DNA of 64,000 nucleotides from Rossellomorea aquimaris TF-12 (GCF_001648555.1 NZ_LQXM01000030.1:248001-312000); one strand, 5' to 3'. Positions 6,629 through 17,836 are shown, counted from the stretch's first letter. Translations and numbers: made by a program. The notes: generated by a model from the letters alone, not told the origin.

Positions 6629-8311
6629 CTACTCTTCAATATACGGCTGCTCCCTCAAATGACTCGTCCGCTCCACCATCGCATAATAAAAATGATCATA
6701 CTCCACCCATCTTAATGGAACCTTCAGTTTAAGGCTATTCTCTTTGTTGAACACGCTGATATATTTCTTATCATAAGTCACTTTTTTAATTTCTTGAAGA
6801 GGGATGCTTTCCTTCTTATCCCCTTTTACCTTAATCAATTCTTTACCTACAATGGAGACAGCACTCCGTTTTTTCTTCCAAAGTTCATAGATTGTGAGTA
6901 TTCCACCAAGGAGAGTGAAGCCTATGGAAATAAAAATCTCTTCATCTATTCCGTTAATGAAAACTCTTATCCAGTGGGAAATTAGAATGGCATAGAAGAA
7001 CCATAAGCCTTTTGATAGTTTAGGTGAACTTTCATAATGAATGGTCTGTTCAACCTCGAGAGCATTCTCTTCACGCTTTTTCATAAACAGTAGCTTATGC
7101 TCTTCAATGGACCTGTTGTGAAAAGGCTCAAGATCGGTGTAAGTCCCTTCCCACATATCCGCACCGTCATCCTCTTCTTCCAATGCGTATCCTCCTGTCC
7201 ACCCCGTGAGCACTTCTTCCCCATGCGAAAAGCTCAGAAGATAATAGCGGAGTGGCTGACCGTATGAATTGACGGTGTCCACTGAATCCACCACTTGGAT
7301 ATTATTTGGATAGATATTCATTAGTTCCCCTTCTTCATCCTGCAAATAGACAAGATGTGTAAAAAGGTGCGACTTGGCCAAAACAGGCTGCTTGGGACTG
7401 ACTGGATATAAATGTTCTTTATTACTTTCCGCTAGTCCCCAGTACATCATTTCGGCACTTTCAACATTGACAGAAAGCCTTTCAAGGATATCCGATAAAA
7501 CTTGGATATTCTTGTTCAAACAGACGATTGAGGCATTTGTGCTGATCCTCGGATCCTTGAACATTGTAGCCTCTTTCAGAAGGTCCTCTGTTTCTTCGGA
7601 AAAATAAAAGTTCATTAATCCTATCAGCACATTCATTCGATACCTCAGAAGGAAATAGGAATCCTTCCAGGATCGATACACATATTCAGGCTTGTATTCC
7701 CCATCATACACGCGGTACTCGTCCCTTAGCTTTTTATAATCGGCAATGAGCAACGGAAGAATTTTCGCCCTTTTGTAACCCGGCTCCACACCGGACTCAT
7801 TAATTGCTGTAATGAAGTCATAGTACATGAATTTATAATGAGAAGATTCCAGTTTTTCGATTGTCTTATCGACAATGCCTCTTAACAGCACCGGAAACTC
7901 ACATAGTTCCTCGACTGGCAACTCGACTTCCTCTTCTGAAATCAATCGGACCGTTTTATCATGGATTTCTTGAAAAATCCCCTCATCCTTCGTCATCAAC
8001 AGACAGACCAGAGCACGGACTTTGGCGTCTCGATCCAATGTATCAAAACAGAGAATGATCTCATCAATGATTTCCGGCATCGGATAATCACAAACAAAAT
8101 CTATCAAAGCAAAAGAAGGATTATCCCAACTGTCGACACGTTCAGGGAAAGAAGAAGCAGCTAACTTCACCATATCCTTTAACACTTCAACTCGAATCTT
8201 CAGTTGATCATTCTGTTTTAATTCATACAAATTCCCCAAAGCATCAAACCGCTTCTCAGGCTCAGGACTATGCAACTGCTTCATCATATTTCTTATTTTA
8301 ATTTCGCTCAT
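6629..8311 (-). CDS. Uncharacterised HEAT-like helical protein with C-terminal membrane hairpin
   Basis: A 560-residue protein I cannot assign. Residues 1-300 are helical and look like HEAT/ARM-type repeats (KRFDALGNLYELK; AKVRALVCLLMTKDEG). Residues about 310-420 are acidic and mixed (GWTGGYALEEEDDGADMWEGTYTDLEPF). Two membrane segments (GLWFFYAILISHWIRVF; EIFISIGFTLLGGILTIY) precede a short cytoplasmic PH-like tail (AVSIVGKELIKVKGDKKESI). The GAAAGGGG site supports the ATG. Function unknown; the tail suggests a membrane-attached scaffold. Confidence 0.8.
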   Translation of the reverse strand: MSEIKIRNMMKQLHSPEPEKRFDALGNLYELKQNDQLKIRVEVLKDMVKLAASSFPERVDSWDNPSFALIDFVCDYPMPEIIDEIILCFDTLDRDAKVRALVCLLMTKDEGIFQEIHDKTVRLISEEEVELPVEELCEFPVLLRGIVDKTIEKLESSHYKFMYYDFITAINESGVEPGYKRAKILPLLIADYKKLRDEYRVYDGEYKPEYVYRSWKDSYFLLRYRMNVLIGLMNFYFSEETEDLLKEATMFKDPRISTNASIVCLNKNIQVLSDILERLSVNVESAEMMYWGLAESNKEHLYPVSPKQPVLAKSHLFTHLVYLQDEEGELMNIYPNNIQVVDSVDTVNSYGQPLRYYLLSFSHGEEVLTGWTGGYALEEEDDGADMWEGTYTDLEPFHNRSIEEHKLLFMKKREENALEVEQTIHYESSPKLSKGLWFFYAILISHWIRVFINGIDEEIFISIGFTLLGGILTIYELWKKKRSAVSIVGKELIKVKGDKKESIPLQEIKKVTYDKKYISVFNKENSLKLKVPLRWVEYDHFYYAMVERTSHLREQPYIEE

Positions 8312-8572
8312 ATTTTCCCCTTTCCAAAAACATCCACCTTTTTCTTTGTTATTTTATTATGGGGAGCCAGAGAACGCATGTGTCTTTATACCTATAAAAT
8401 TTAAAAAAATTTACAGGTGGCGATAGAGAAATACACTTCCCAACTGCTCCATTCGAGTTTGTAACTTTTTTGAATAATAATGAGATACAGCCGTAGAAAG
8501 AAGCGTAAAATGAACTCCTCATGATACAATAATAATGAAAGTATGTTTCTCACATTAAAGGAGGGAATCACA

Positions 8573-9070
8573 ATGTTCACATCAAAAAATGATTTCTTAC
8601 AAGAATGGAAACAAGAAGCAGCCGTCACCCAAAAAGTGCTGGATGCACTAACGGATGAGTCGTTGAAGCAAGAGGTTTCTCCGGATCTGTACAGTATTGG
8701 GAGCGTAGCCTGGCATATCACAGGAGCCGCTTATTACTTCCCTGCTCAGGTAGGTGTCACCTTTGAGGTTCCAGATCTTCGGAAAGATGCACCGACATCT
8801 GCAACAGAAATCAGCGAAACGTATAAGCTGGTAAGTGATCGCCTGACAGAAGCCGTTTCTGAGCAGGTGTCTGATGAAAAGATGAATGAAATGGTGAATC
8901 TGTTCGGAATGGACATGCCGGTACAGGCTGTATTCCGTTTACTCATTCAACACCAGGTTCACCATCGTGGACAATTGACAGCTCTTATGAGACAAGCTTA
9001 TTTGAAAGTTCCTGGCGTTTATGGTCCCAGTAAAGAAGAATGGGAAGCGATGAATGCTCAAAAAAGCTAA
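8573..9070 (+). CDS. DinB-family protein
   Basis: 165-residue four-helix-bundle protein of the DinB/YfiT superfamily. Metal-binding histidines are visible in SVAWHITGAAYY and IQHQVHHRGQL. Family members are metal-dependent and some are thiol (bacillithiol) S-transferases; others are DNA-damage induced, so the precise reaction is open. Start at 8573 is chosen because AAAGGAGGGAATCACA precedes it; a frame extension 30 bases upstream has no such site. Single-gene unit with its own terminator. Confidence 0.88.
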   Translation: MFTSKNDFLQEWKQEAAVTQKVLDALTDESLKQEVSPDLYSIGSVAWHITGAAYYFPAQVGVTFEVPDLRKDAPTSATEISETYKLVSDRLTEAVSEQVSDEKMNEMVNLFGMDMPVQAVFRLLIQHQVHHRGQLTALMRQAYLKVPGVYGPSKEEWEAMNAQKS

Positions 9071-9074
9071 ACAT

Positions 9075-9104
9075 GAAAAAAGCCGGCCTGAGCCGGCTTT
9101 TTTT
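9075..9104. terminator. Strong bidirectional terminator
   Basis: AAAAAAGCCGGC, loop CTGA, GCCGGCTTTTTTT. It separates the converging dinB-like and zinc-ribbon genes. Confidence 0.85.
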
Positions 9105-9119
9105 GGAGAAGGAATTTCA

Positions 9120-9323
9120 TCATATCGTCCCCTTAAACTTCTCCGGTTTCTTCACATACCCTTCAATAATAAATCCACAGGCTGTGCAAATCACATATTC
9201 AACATTTGAGCCAAGACTCATTTTCTTTACCGGTGCCATTACTGCATACCCGGTTTGTTTACCCAAGCCCAATTCCTTCCCACCGCATTTTGGACATTCC
9301 GTTGCTTTTGTTGATTTGTTCAT
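9120..9323 (-). CDS. Small zinc-ribbon protein
   Basis: 67 residues with two knuckles, ECPKCGG near the start and CTACGF towards the end, forming a CxxC...CxxC zinc ribbon. Start at 9323 (MNKSTKATECPK) is preferred because GGGAGGT lies 7 bases upstream; the frame also extends to an ATG abutting the stop of the alkD-like gene. It is likely cotranscribed with that gene. Function unknown. Confidence 0.75.
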   Translation of the reverse strand: MNKSTKATECPKCGGKELGLGKQTGYAVMAPVKKMSLGSNVEYVICTACGFIIEGYVKKPEKFKGTI

Positions 9324-9344
9324 TAGAATACCTCCCATGAACAT

Positions 9345-10052
9345 CTAGCACCTTACATACTTCCGCTTAAACCCAATCCTTCCTTTCTCTACTTGCTTCT
9401 GAATATCATCGGCAGCCTTTAGGATGCTGTTCGGTTTGTTGTCCCGTTTCATTTCTACCGGTCCAATTTCTTTTGCCGTCTCGAGGGCCCTTTCATGAAG
9501 AGGTACATAAGAAACTGCTACTGTCGTGACGAAATTATTCATCGAGGATTTCGTTCGTTCTGGAGCACTGTGAATGGTCTCTTTTACTTTTTCAAGCATC
9601 CCTGCAAGCTTCGTTTCCGAAAACTCTTCGTCTTTTCGATTCCCGAGCAGCCAGCAGTAGCAGCTCCACCCCGCTGACATTTTCAGCTCTTCTCCGCTTG
9701 CAATCCATTTATCAGCCACCTCTTGTGCGATATCAGCTTCAGCCAATGTAACGGCTACCACGTAATCGGACAGCATATAGAAATACGCCCCATCAATCCA
9801 ACGATCAAAGTCCTTCTCTGTCATGGCTTTTGGATCAGCAATGATACCGGCAAAGTACATGGCATCGTAATTGCCTGTTGCATATAACTCCTCAGCCAAT
9901 TCCTGATCCTTTTTGATTTTCTTAGCGATTGGTTTCATCGCACCTGTTGCAACCCCAAATACCGGCTCATGTGCACCATTGGATAGGTACATTTTCTTCG
10001 ATCGTTCCTTACCGAGGGCTTCCAGCTCTTGCATTACGGTTTGTGAATTCAT
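9345..10052 (-). CDS. DNA alkylation repair protein, AlkD-like HEAT-repeat family
   Basis: 235 residues, all helical, matching the AlkD/AlkC-like DNA alkylation repair family: MNSQTVMQELEALGKERSKKMYLSNGAHEPVFGVATG at the start and a central DYVVAVTLAEADIAQEVADKW helix. Family members are HEAT-like base-excision glycosylases for N3/N7-alkylated purines. Some, including this Gly/Ala-rich subgroup, are poorly tested. The stop overlaps the possible upstream start of the zinc-ribbon gene, suggesting a two-gene operon. Confidence 0.8.
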   Translation of the reverse strand: MNSQTVMQELEALGKERSKKMYLSNGAHEPVFGVATGAMKPIAKKIKKDQELAEELYATGNYDAMYFAGIIADPKAMTEKDFDRWIDGAYFYMLSDYVVAVTLAEADIAQEVADKWIASGEELKMSAGWSCYCWLLGNRKDEEFSETKLAGMLEKVKETIHSAPERTKSSMNNFVTTVAVSYVPLHERALETAKEIGPVEMKRDNKPNSILKAADDIQKQVEKGRIGFKRKYVRC

Positions 10053-10264
10053 CTCTACACTTCCTTTTTTGGGAGGTTATTTTTTTGATTTAGTCCATCA
10101 GGTTTATACTTATTATCTTATAACACAATTTTACATTTGTCAGAGCCACTTCGATTTGTTTCAATCATGTTATATTTCTCCTGTTTTCTCTTATTCTATT
10201 AGAATTCTTTTTTTATAAAAACATTCCTTCAACACTTCTCACTTTTAATCAAACTCCTAGTCCA

Positions 10265-10279
10265 CTATAATAATAAGTA
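10265..10279. promoter_or_regulatory. Possible PerR box upstream of katG
   Basis: CTATAATAATAAGTA matches 11 of 14 positions of the PerR box TTATAATNATTATAA and lies 70 bases before the katG start. katG is a classic PerR target in bacilli. Compare the perfect copy at 53698-53712. Confidence 0.45.
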
Positions 10280-10349
10280 AGAATTATCACAATAATCTAA
10301 CACTTCATCCTTAGTAAGCAGTGTCTCATATCAGAAAGGAGAATGATAA

Positions 10350-12566
<2,217 letters not shown>

Positions 12567-12581
12567 CGATTACGGTATAAG

Positions 12582-12624
12582 AAAAAAACACGCCTCCACC
12601 TAGATGGGTGAGGCGTGTTTTTTC
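12582..12624. terminator. Bidirectional terminator between katG and the DUF3231 gene
   Basis: AAAAAACACGCCTC pairs with GAGGCGTGTTTTTT around a 13-base loop. Confidence 0.85.
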
Positions 12625-12654
12625 TTATAACGTGAATAAGATTTCTCCTAAATC

Positions 12655-13212
12655 TTATTCTCCTTCTCTATCTGGAGAACCGGGGGGATTATATTTCGGT
12701 GGAATCCTGAGCCACCCTCTCGATATCATCAAGTTTTTTAACGGTGCTGCGAATTTCATTAAGTTGATTTGAATGGAAAAGAACATTAATCCCACATCGG
12801 TTCGAACGGTTTTCGACATTGCCTGAGCACAAAAGGTAATGGATGTTGCCACTTTGGCTGAAATGAGATTGGCAATCTCATCGTCATTCAGCTTAACCCC
12901 TTCCGGCACAGCGTTGGAATTTGATATCGGTTTTTTAGGATTGACCAAAGGTAAGGGCACTCCTTCTTTTAAAAGGAATTCTTCTATTTTTTTCGTATCA
13001 GACTTACTACCTTCCAATGCGTTTTGTAACACATGCAGCATATCTTTATCAGTGGAAGTATTTAACCCTATTTGATAGAGGGAGTGGGCTTCATGAAAAG
13101 CAGTGAAAGCTGTCCATAAGTCCATTACTTCTCCTACATGTAAAGGCGGTTTAGGTGCTTCATCTGCAAAATTTTTTATAATGGCGGAAATCGCTTCAAG
13201 AGCACTTGTCAT
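12655..13212 (-). CDS. DUF3231 family protein (ferritin-like, spore-coat related)
   Basis: 185 residues, half of the usual duplicated DUF3231 length. It contains LHVGEVMDLWTAFTAFHEAHSLYQIGLN, the family's first helix pair, and a second bundle from about residue 105 (LNDDEIANLISAKVATSITFCAQAMSKTVRTDVGLMFF). The family is widespread in spore formers and related to coat protein F-like bundles. It ends IPPKYNPPGSPDREGE. Spore association is inferred from the family. GAGGAGGC precedes the ATG. Confidence 0.8.
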   Translation of the reverse strand: MTSALEAISAIIKNFADEAPKPPLHVGEVMDLWTAFTAFHEAHSLYQIGLNTSTDKDMLHVLQNALEGSKSDTKKIEEFLLKEGVPLPLVNPKKPISNSNAVPEGVKLNDDEIANLISAKVATSITFCAQAMSKTVRTDVGLMFFSIQINLMKFAAPLKNLMISRGWLRIPPKYNPPGSPDREGE

Positions 13213-13433
13213 GGAATAGCCTCCTCGTTATTTCTCGCCACTATTATCCCCCATTATTCATAATCCATTCGTATGAGGGTACAATTGAAGAAAACAAGTC
13301 CTTCATTTAATTTCCTCATTTTATAAACGTCCACCTTTTCAGGAACCCTCATATAGTGCTTCCCTTCACATTTTCAAAACAACTAATATGATGTTATATT
13401 TTTCCTTAAAGGATTCAGTTGGGAATAAAGAGT

Positions 13434-13910
13434 TTACGCCCCTACTTTCTCACGTATCACATCTTCTTTTTCATCTGTTCTCTTCTCCAACTTATAAACC
13501 AACACCCCACCAATCAACAAAGCAATCCCAAGCAGCTTCTCCCAAGAAAGTGCAGAGGGTTCAAACCCGAACATGCCTCCTGTATTGACGATAAATGCGA
13601 TGGTAATTTGAGAAATGAGCGCGATCGAAATCGCATAAGCTGGACCAATGAGTGTAACTCCCCTCATCAAGAAGAACACGATTCCGACACCGAACACCCC
13701 GCTAAATAGAAAGACAGGATTGACCCCACTAAAGTCCAGCAAACTTTTATCTTCCATTGTATAGAATACCGGCAGTGAACAGACGAGACCGAGACCAAGG
13801 ACCAGGCTTGTTGTTGCCCACGGACCTGTTTTTTCACTGACACGAGCATTGAATACATTTTGTAAACTGATTAAGATTCCTGCCATAATGGCTAATCCGA
13901 TTCCGATCAT
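13434..13910 (-). CDS. DMT-family membrane protein, YdcZ/DUF606 type (second of pair)
   Basis: 158 residues with five predicted membrane helices and the DUF606 start GIGLAIMAGILISLQNVFNARVSEKTGPWATT. It is a half-size drug/metabolite transporter. The matching half-size partner is encoded two genes upstream in the same operon, so the two probably work as a heterodimer. Substrate unknown. It starts 12 bases after the Crp/Fnr-like gene. Confidence 0.88.
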   Translation of the reverse strand: MIGIGLAIMAGILISLQNVFNARVSEKTGPWATTSLVLGLGLVCSLPVFYTMEDKSLLDFSGVNPVFLFSGVFGVGIVFFLMRGVTLIGPAYAISIALISQITIAFIVNTGGMFGFEPSALSWEKLLGIALLIGGVLVYKLEKRTDEKEDVIREKVGA

Positions 13911-13922
13911 ATGATTCCCTCC

Positions 13923-14618
13923 TTATTCATAGATGTTTCCTTTTGCAAGGATGCTGAGTTTTTCAAGATCTTTGATGGTGATGGAACCGTTGACCCGCTC
14001 GATGAGGTCGTCCGTTGCCATCTTCTTTAGTACCCGGTTCAGGTGACGATAGCTCGTTCCGATCCATTCGGCGAGCTCCATGAGATTGGATGTATGCATC
14101 TCCTGATGAAACATCGTCCCTTCGCCGGCTTCTGAAATGGATAATAAATAGCTCGCCAGGCGTACTTCGACGGGATACAGCATATGCATGCTCGTGATAT
14201 GAGATTCCGTGTAAAACTTGTGGGCCACTGTATCAAATAAAAAGCGCAGGATCGCCGGATGCTCCTTCTCGAGCCTTGAGAGATCCGTGAACGGAACCGA
14301 TAGGAACACCCCGTCCGTGACGGCTTCCACAGAGTTAAGAACCGCCGTCCCTTTTGCATATTCCACATCCCCAATCAGGGCAAGGGGACGCTTGAACCGG
14401 TTGATCAGCAGCTTGCCCTCTGGTGTATGGGTGAAGATCTTAATTTTCCCTTCCATAAGGAAATACAGTTCATCGACTTCTTCCCCCGTGGAAAATAAGA
14501 CGTCTCCTTTTTCAAAGGAATACACTTTGATATATTTTCTAAAATGATTTGGAAATAACTCTTCCAGCTCGAATTGTTTTATATAATGGTCTGTTTCCGC
14601 ACTTTGTATTTCTTTCAT
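13923..14618 (-). CDS. Crp/Fnr-family transcription regulator (YeiL-like)
   Basis: 231 residues. A cyclic-nucleotide-binding-type beta-barrel (about 20-135, FEKGDVLFSTGEEVDELYFLMEGKIKIF) is followed by a dimer helix and an HTH_Crp domain (about 165-220, NLMELAEWIGTSYRHLNRVLKKM). There is no Fnr-type cysteine cluster, so the effector is unknown. Two starts, at 14621 and 14618, are possible; GGAG lies 7 bases before the second. It is sandwiched between two YdcZ-type genes and probably controls them through the palindrome at 15114-15127. Confidence 0.85.
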   Translation of the reverse strand: MKEIQSAETDHYIKQFELEELFPNHFRKYIKVYSFEKGDVLFSTGEEVDELYFLMEGKIKIFTHTPEGKLLINRFKRPLALIGDVEYAKGTAVLNSVEAVTDGVFLSVPFTDLSRLEKEHPAILRFLFDTVAHKFYTESHITSMHMLYPVEVRLASYLLSISEAGEGTMFHQEMHTSNLMELAEWIGTSYRHLNRVLKKMATDDLIERVNGSITIKDLEKLSILAKGNIYE

Positions 14619-14634
14619 CATTTGACTCCTTCTT

Positions 14635-15060
14635 CTACAATTGGAAAAGGATAACCCCTGCAAGCATCATCGTCAGTCCCACAGCCTGCCTGGGCGTAAC
14701 CGGGATCTTCTTCTCGCCGAACCATCCTCGTGACTCAATGAGAAATGCCGTACCGATCTGTGCCACAAGAAGAATCGCAATAGCCGCTGCCGGGCCGATC
14801 ATATGAATCGCCGTTAGTTCTGAGAACACGACAATCACACCGAACGATCCTCCAATCAAGTACAGAAACGGCACCTGCCTGAAGCTCTTTCCTTTTCCAT
14901 CTCTTACTTTCATATAGATGATCATCGCAATCGTAAAGGCCACAAGATGAACCATCGAAGTCGTATGCCATCCACCGATCGCGTCACTCATTCTTGCATT
15001 GAAAATTCCCTGCATGGTGATACATAGTCCCCCAAGCAGAGCAAATAAAGCACCTTTCAT
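14635..15060 (-). CDS. DMT-family membrane protein, YdcZ/DUF606 type (first of pair)
   Basis: 141 residues, five membrane helices, DUF606 signature ALLGGLCITMQGIFNARMSDAIGGWHTTSMVH. First gene of the YdcZ-Crp/Fnr-YdcZ operon, with 16 bases to the regulator's start. Its GGAGG lies 7 bases before the ATG but is part of a 9-bp hairpin (15068-15098), so translation may be controlled. Such halves are inserted with opposite topologies in other DMT pairs; that is an inference here. Confidence 0.88.
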   Translation of the reverse strand: MKGALFALLGGLCITMQGIFNARMSDAIGGWHTTSMVHLVAFTIAMIIYMKVRDGKGKSFRQVPFLYLIGGSFGVIVVFSELTAIHMIGPAAAIAILLVAQIGTAFLIESRGWFGEKKIPVTPRQAVGLTMMLAGVILFQL

Positions 15061-15067
15061 CGTTCAT

Positions 15068-15098
15068 CCTCCTATTCTTTGTTCTATTAAATAGGAGG
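15068..15098 (-). promoter_or_regulatory. Hairpin that masks the ribosome binding site of the YdcZ gene
   Basis: In the minus-strand transcript CCTCCTATT (15098-15090) is fully complementary to AATAGGAGG (15076-15068), with a 13-base loop. The second arm contains the Shine-Dalgarno sequence of the gene starting at 15060. Confidence 0.6.
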
Positions 15099-15113
15099 TT
15101 AAGGTTTTGTGAA

Positions 15114-15127
15114 AGGACATATGTCCT
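15114..15127. promoter_or_regulatory. Perfect palindrome, candidate operator of the Crp/Fnr-like regulator
   Basis: AGGACATATGTCCT is a perfect 14-base palindrome 54 bases upstream of the first gene of the operon encoding the regulator. Autoregulation through it is an inference. Confidence 0.6.
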
Positions 15128-15180
15128 AAGGGTTGCCTTTTTTGTGATATGGCAAACAAAAGCGATATTAACTCCCATGA

Positions 15181-15219
15181 AAAAAGAATGACCATCATCA
15201 CGATGATCATTCCTTTTTC
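15181..15219. terminator. Terminator after yhfK
   Basis: GAATGACCATCAT, loop CACG, ATGATCATTC, with A and T runs on the two sides. It lies just past the yhfK stop on the minus strand and upstream of the YdcZ operon promoter. Confidence 0.75.
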
Positions 15220-15223
15220 ATTC

Positions 15224-15868
15224 TTATAGTTTTCGTACCGCCTCTTCGATCCCATCATTTCCTGAAGTCAGATCAAAGCCTCGGTTGAAGGTGCGTTCCT
15301 CTGTTAAGGACGCTACAATCGTGTGAGCTACATCTTCACGTGAAATAGAGTTTCTTGAAAGATTTTCTGCTGCGGCTACCTTCCCTGTACCCGGTTCATT
15401 TAATAATCCCCCAGGACGGATAATGGTATAGGTTAAGCCACTCTGTTCCAATGCCAAGTCAGCAAAGTGCTTTGCTACATAATAAGCTTTTATGGACTCA
15501 TTCCAATTCTTTCGATTATGAGCTTGTAGAGCACTCACCAAGATGAATCGTTGGATTCCCGCCTGCTTGGCTGCCTCCATCGTTTTCACCGCTCCGTCCA
15601 GATCGATGAGCAATGTTTTATCCGCACCTGTTTTGCCACCGGATCCTGCCGTGAAGACAATGGCGTCAGCACCTTTAAGACCATTCGTAATCTCATCCAC
15701 AGTACCCTCTAAATCAACCAGAGAGGATTGAACCCCATCCTGCTCAAAAGACTGCGCTTGCTCTTCCTTCCTTACAATGGCTCTTGGTGTGTGCTCACTG
15801 CTTTCCTTTAAAAGACCAACCACTTGCTTTCCGATTTGTCCATTCGCTCCTACAACTGCTACGTTCAT
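15224..15868 (-). CDS. yhfK: NAD(P)-binding atypical SDR, YhfK
   Basis: 214 residues, the same length as B. subtilis YhfK and very similar. Rossmann motif VVGANGQIGKQVV is at the start, then DAIVFTAGSGGKTGADKTLLIDLDGAVK, the SALQAHNRKNWNESIKAYYVAKH active-site segment (YxxxK) and TIIRPGGLLNEPGTGKV. Atypical SDRs of the NmrA/HSCARG type bind NADP and often act as redox sensors or reductases of unknown substrate. GGAGATGATGAA precedes the ATG. Single-gene unit. Confidence 0.9.
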   Translation of the reverse strand: MNVAVVGANGQIGKQVVGLLKESSEHTPRAIVRKEEQAQSFEQDGVQSSLVDLEGTVDEITNGLKGADAIVFTAGSGGKTGADKTLLIDLDGAVKTMEAAKQAGIQRFILVSALQAHNRKNWNESIKAYYVAKHFADLALEQSGLTYTIIRPGGLLNEPGTGKVAAAENLSRNSISREDVAHTIVASLTEERTFNRGFDLTSGNDGIEEAVRKL

Positions 15869-15952
15869 TTCATCATCTCCTTATCCCGATAGATTTGGTA
15901 TGAATTCATCATGACATGTAAAGTGAATGGTTACAAATTATCTGTTTCTTTC

Positions 15953-16321
15953 CTATAACTTATCATCAACCTCCGAAGTATCTACATCATCTCCGAACCA
16001 ATCACTCAGCTTCGCCTTGGCTTTTGCTTTTACTTCGTCATCGATATACATGGCCACCTGTAATAAAGCCAGACCTAACGCACCCAGGTCGTCGGTAAAC
16101 CCAACACCCACGGCTATGTCTGGTATCAAGTCGGTCGGAAGAATGAAATACCCAAGAGCTCCGATGATTACCATCTTTGCTTTTACGGGAATATCCGGCT
16201 TTTGCAAGGTAAAATAAAGAAGCAAAGCCGTGTAAACGACTGAATGCCCGGCTTTCACGCCAAACTTCTTCAGCTTAGTCCAAAATTTATCTTCTGAAAA
16301 ATGTTTTTCCATGTTGTCCAT
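15953..16321 (-). CDS. YkvA/DUF1232 family membrane protein
   Basis: 122 residues. The DUF1232 core is clear: KMVIIGALGYFILPTDLIPDIAVGVGFTDDLGAL, with one hydrophobic segment before it (SVVYTALLLYFTLQKP) and an acidic C-terminus. Members are small membrane-associated proteins of unknown function. GGAGGT lies before the ATG. Confidence 0.88.
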   Translation of the reverse strand: MDNMEKHFSEDKFWTKLKKFGVKAGHSVVYTALLLYFTLQKPDIPVKAKMVIIGALGYFILPTDLIPDIAVGVGFTDDLGALGLALLQVAMYIDDEVKAKAKAKLSDWFGDDVDTSEVDDKL

Positions 16322-16428
16322 TTGATTTATACCTCCAATATCACCACTTGTTCATTACATTGTAGAAGGTTTGATGGAAATAGACAAATTTAAATAAAAA
16401 TAGACCTTACTTATGATGTCTTCCCTTT

Positions 16429-17001
16429 CTACATCCCGTATTCCTTTCGATATCCATCTTGCTTAGGCTGAAATAGATCCTCATTGGAAGATCTGACATC
16501 CGAGAAATGATTTACATTATAATGCCCCCTCAGTGCGACATTATGATGGGCGATGATTTGTTCAGCCTTTAATGCAGATGAATCCTTGGTGGAATGACCG
16601 TCTGCCACCAGCGTGACGTCCAATCCACTGACCGTTGCATACCGAACGGCAGTGTCGATGCAATACTCGGTCTGACAGCCTGCTATTACAACATGAGCAA
16701 CCTCTTTTTCTTTTAAAAAATCTAGTAACGGCGTCCCATAGAAGGAATTGGTCGCCAGCTTGTCAAACACGACGGCGTGGTCCGGAACCTGTAAATCCCT
16801 GTGGACCTGAAAGCCTTCCCCGTTTCCACCCGCCACATCCTTGTCTCTTATGAAGACGATATGGGCATCGGCTTCCTTGGCCATTTCGATGACCCGATTG
16901 ATGGTTTCAATCAGTTTTTCCTTTTGAAAGACGGCCTGTTCCTTTTCGTTTCCTTCCACTAATTCCTGCTGAACATCAATGACGAGCAATGCCTGTTTCA
17001 C
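16429..17001 (-). CDS. Isochorismatase-like cysteine hydrolase
   Basis: 190 residues with the cysteine hydrolase catalytic set: Asp9 (LLVIDVQQ), Lys81 (VVFDKLATNSF) and Cys114 (GCQTEYCIDTAVR). The family includes nicotinamidases and isochorismatases, but this group has no known substrate. The start is GTG (17001-16999) with AAAGGGG upstream. No pathway genes lie nearby, so a general amidase or imidase role cannot be narrowed. Confidence 0.87.
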   Translation of the reverse strand: MKQALLVIDVQQELVEGNEKEQAVFQKEKLIETINRVIEMAKEADAHIVFIRDKDVAGGNGEGFQVHRDLQVPDHAVVFDKLATNSFYGTPLLDFLKEKEVAHVVIAGCQTEYCIDTAVRYATVSGLDVTLVADGHSTKDSSALKAEQIIAHHNVALRGHYNVNHFSDVRSSNEDLFQPKQDGYRKEYGM

Positions 17002-17272
17002 GTGTAAAACCCCTTTACGCTTATTCCTCTTTTATTTCAAACCTCAAAGGAAATTCCATTAGTAAATAGTTCATCGTTTCACTGCTATAATCCTTTAATC
17101 GAACAAAATAAGCAGATCCTTCATGAAAGAGAACGGATTCTGCTATTGTATTGTATGGTAAAATGTAGTTGGAAATTTAGTTAAGCAACGTTAAAAGATG
17201 GAAAAAATCGGCTAGTTGCTGTTGTATATCTTCCAATAATAGATTGAAATCATAGAAGGTAGGAGGAGTTTC

Positions 17273-17836
17273 ATGAGCAATATAGATATAAATACCAAAA
17301 GAGAACTGTCTGTACGTGGGACATTAACGATCAAAGAATATAAGAAGTTTTCATCTTTTCATACCAGAGGATGGATTAAATGGCTTGTGCTATCTACTTT
17401 TTTACTAATCTTCCCTTTTATCACTTACATTCTTTATAATCCTCGAGATATTTTTTATTTTGAAAACATGGCTGCCATTTTTTTGGTGAGTTCCACGGTC
17501 TCCGTTTCGATTTCAATCCTATTTTTTCTATACGCTAAGTTAATCATTCGAATTAAAGCAACAAGGGAATATAAGAGTGACCAATTGATAAAGAATGAAT
17601 TCACCTATACTTTTCATGAAAATGGGATAAATCAAAAAAGAGGAAGGTCGATCACCTATATTGAATGGAATGATATTGTTTCAATTCGAGAGTACCCTCC
17701 TATGTTTCTTATATATGTATCTAAAAATAAAGCAATCGTCATACCGAAGAGATTTTTCGAATTAAGTGAAGAGATAATGCTATTTAAAAAAATCATGAAT
17801 GAGAATGTTGCGTCAGAAAAGAATAAGATTACCTAG
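17273..17836 (+). CDS. YcxB-like membrane protein
   Basis: 187 residues. Two membrane helices (about 37-57 and 70-92) are followed by a YcxB-type C-terminal domain with FTYTFHENGINQKRGRSITYIEWNDI and IVIPKRFF. The family is found next to varied transporters and its role is unknown. AGGAGGAGTTTC precedes the ATG. It ends with its own terminator. Confidence 0.82.
   Translation: MSNIDINTKRELSVRGTLTIKEYKKFSSFHTRGWIKWLVLSTFLLIFPFITYILYNPRDIFYFENMAAIFLVSSTVSVSISILFFLYAKLIIRIKATREYKSDQLIKNEFTYTFHENGINQKRGRSITYIEWNDIVSIREYPPMFLIYVSKNKAIVIPKRFFELSEEIMLFKKIMNENVASEKNKIT

Noticed and set aside
17112..17149. Hairpin AGCAGATCC...GGATTCTGCT as a terminator
   Set aside because: The stem is good but no T run follows on either strand and no gene end is adjacent; left unassigned in the 271-base space 17002-17272.
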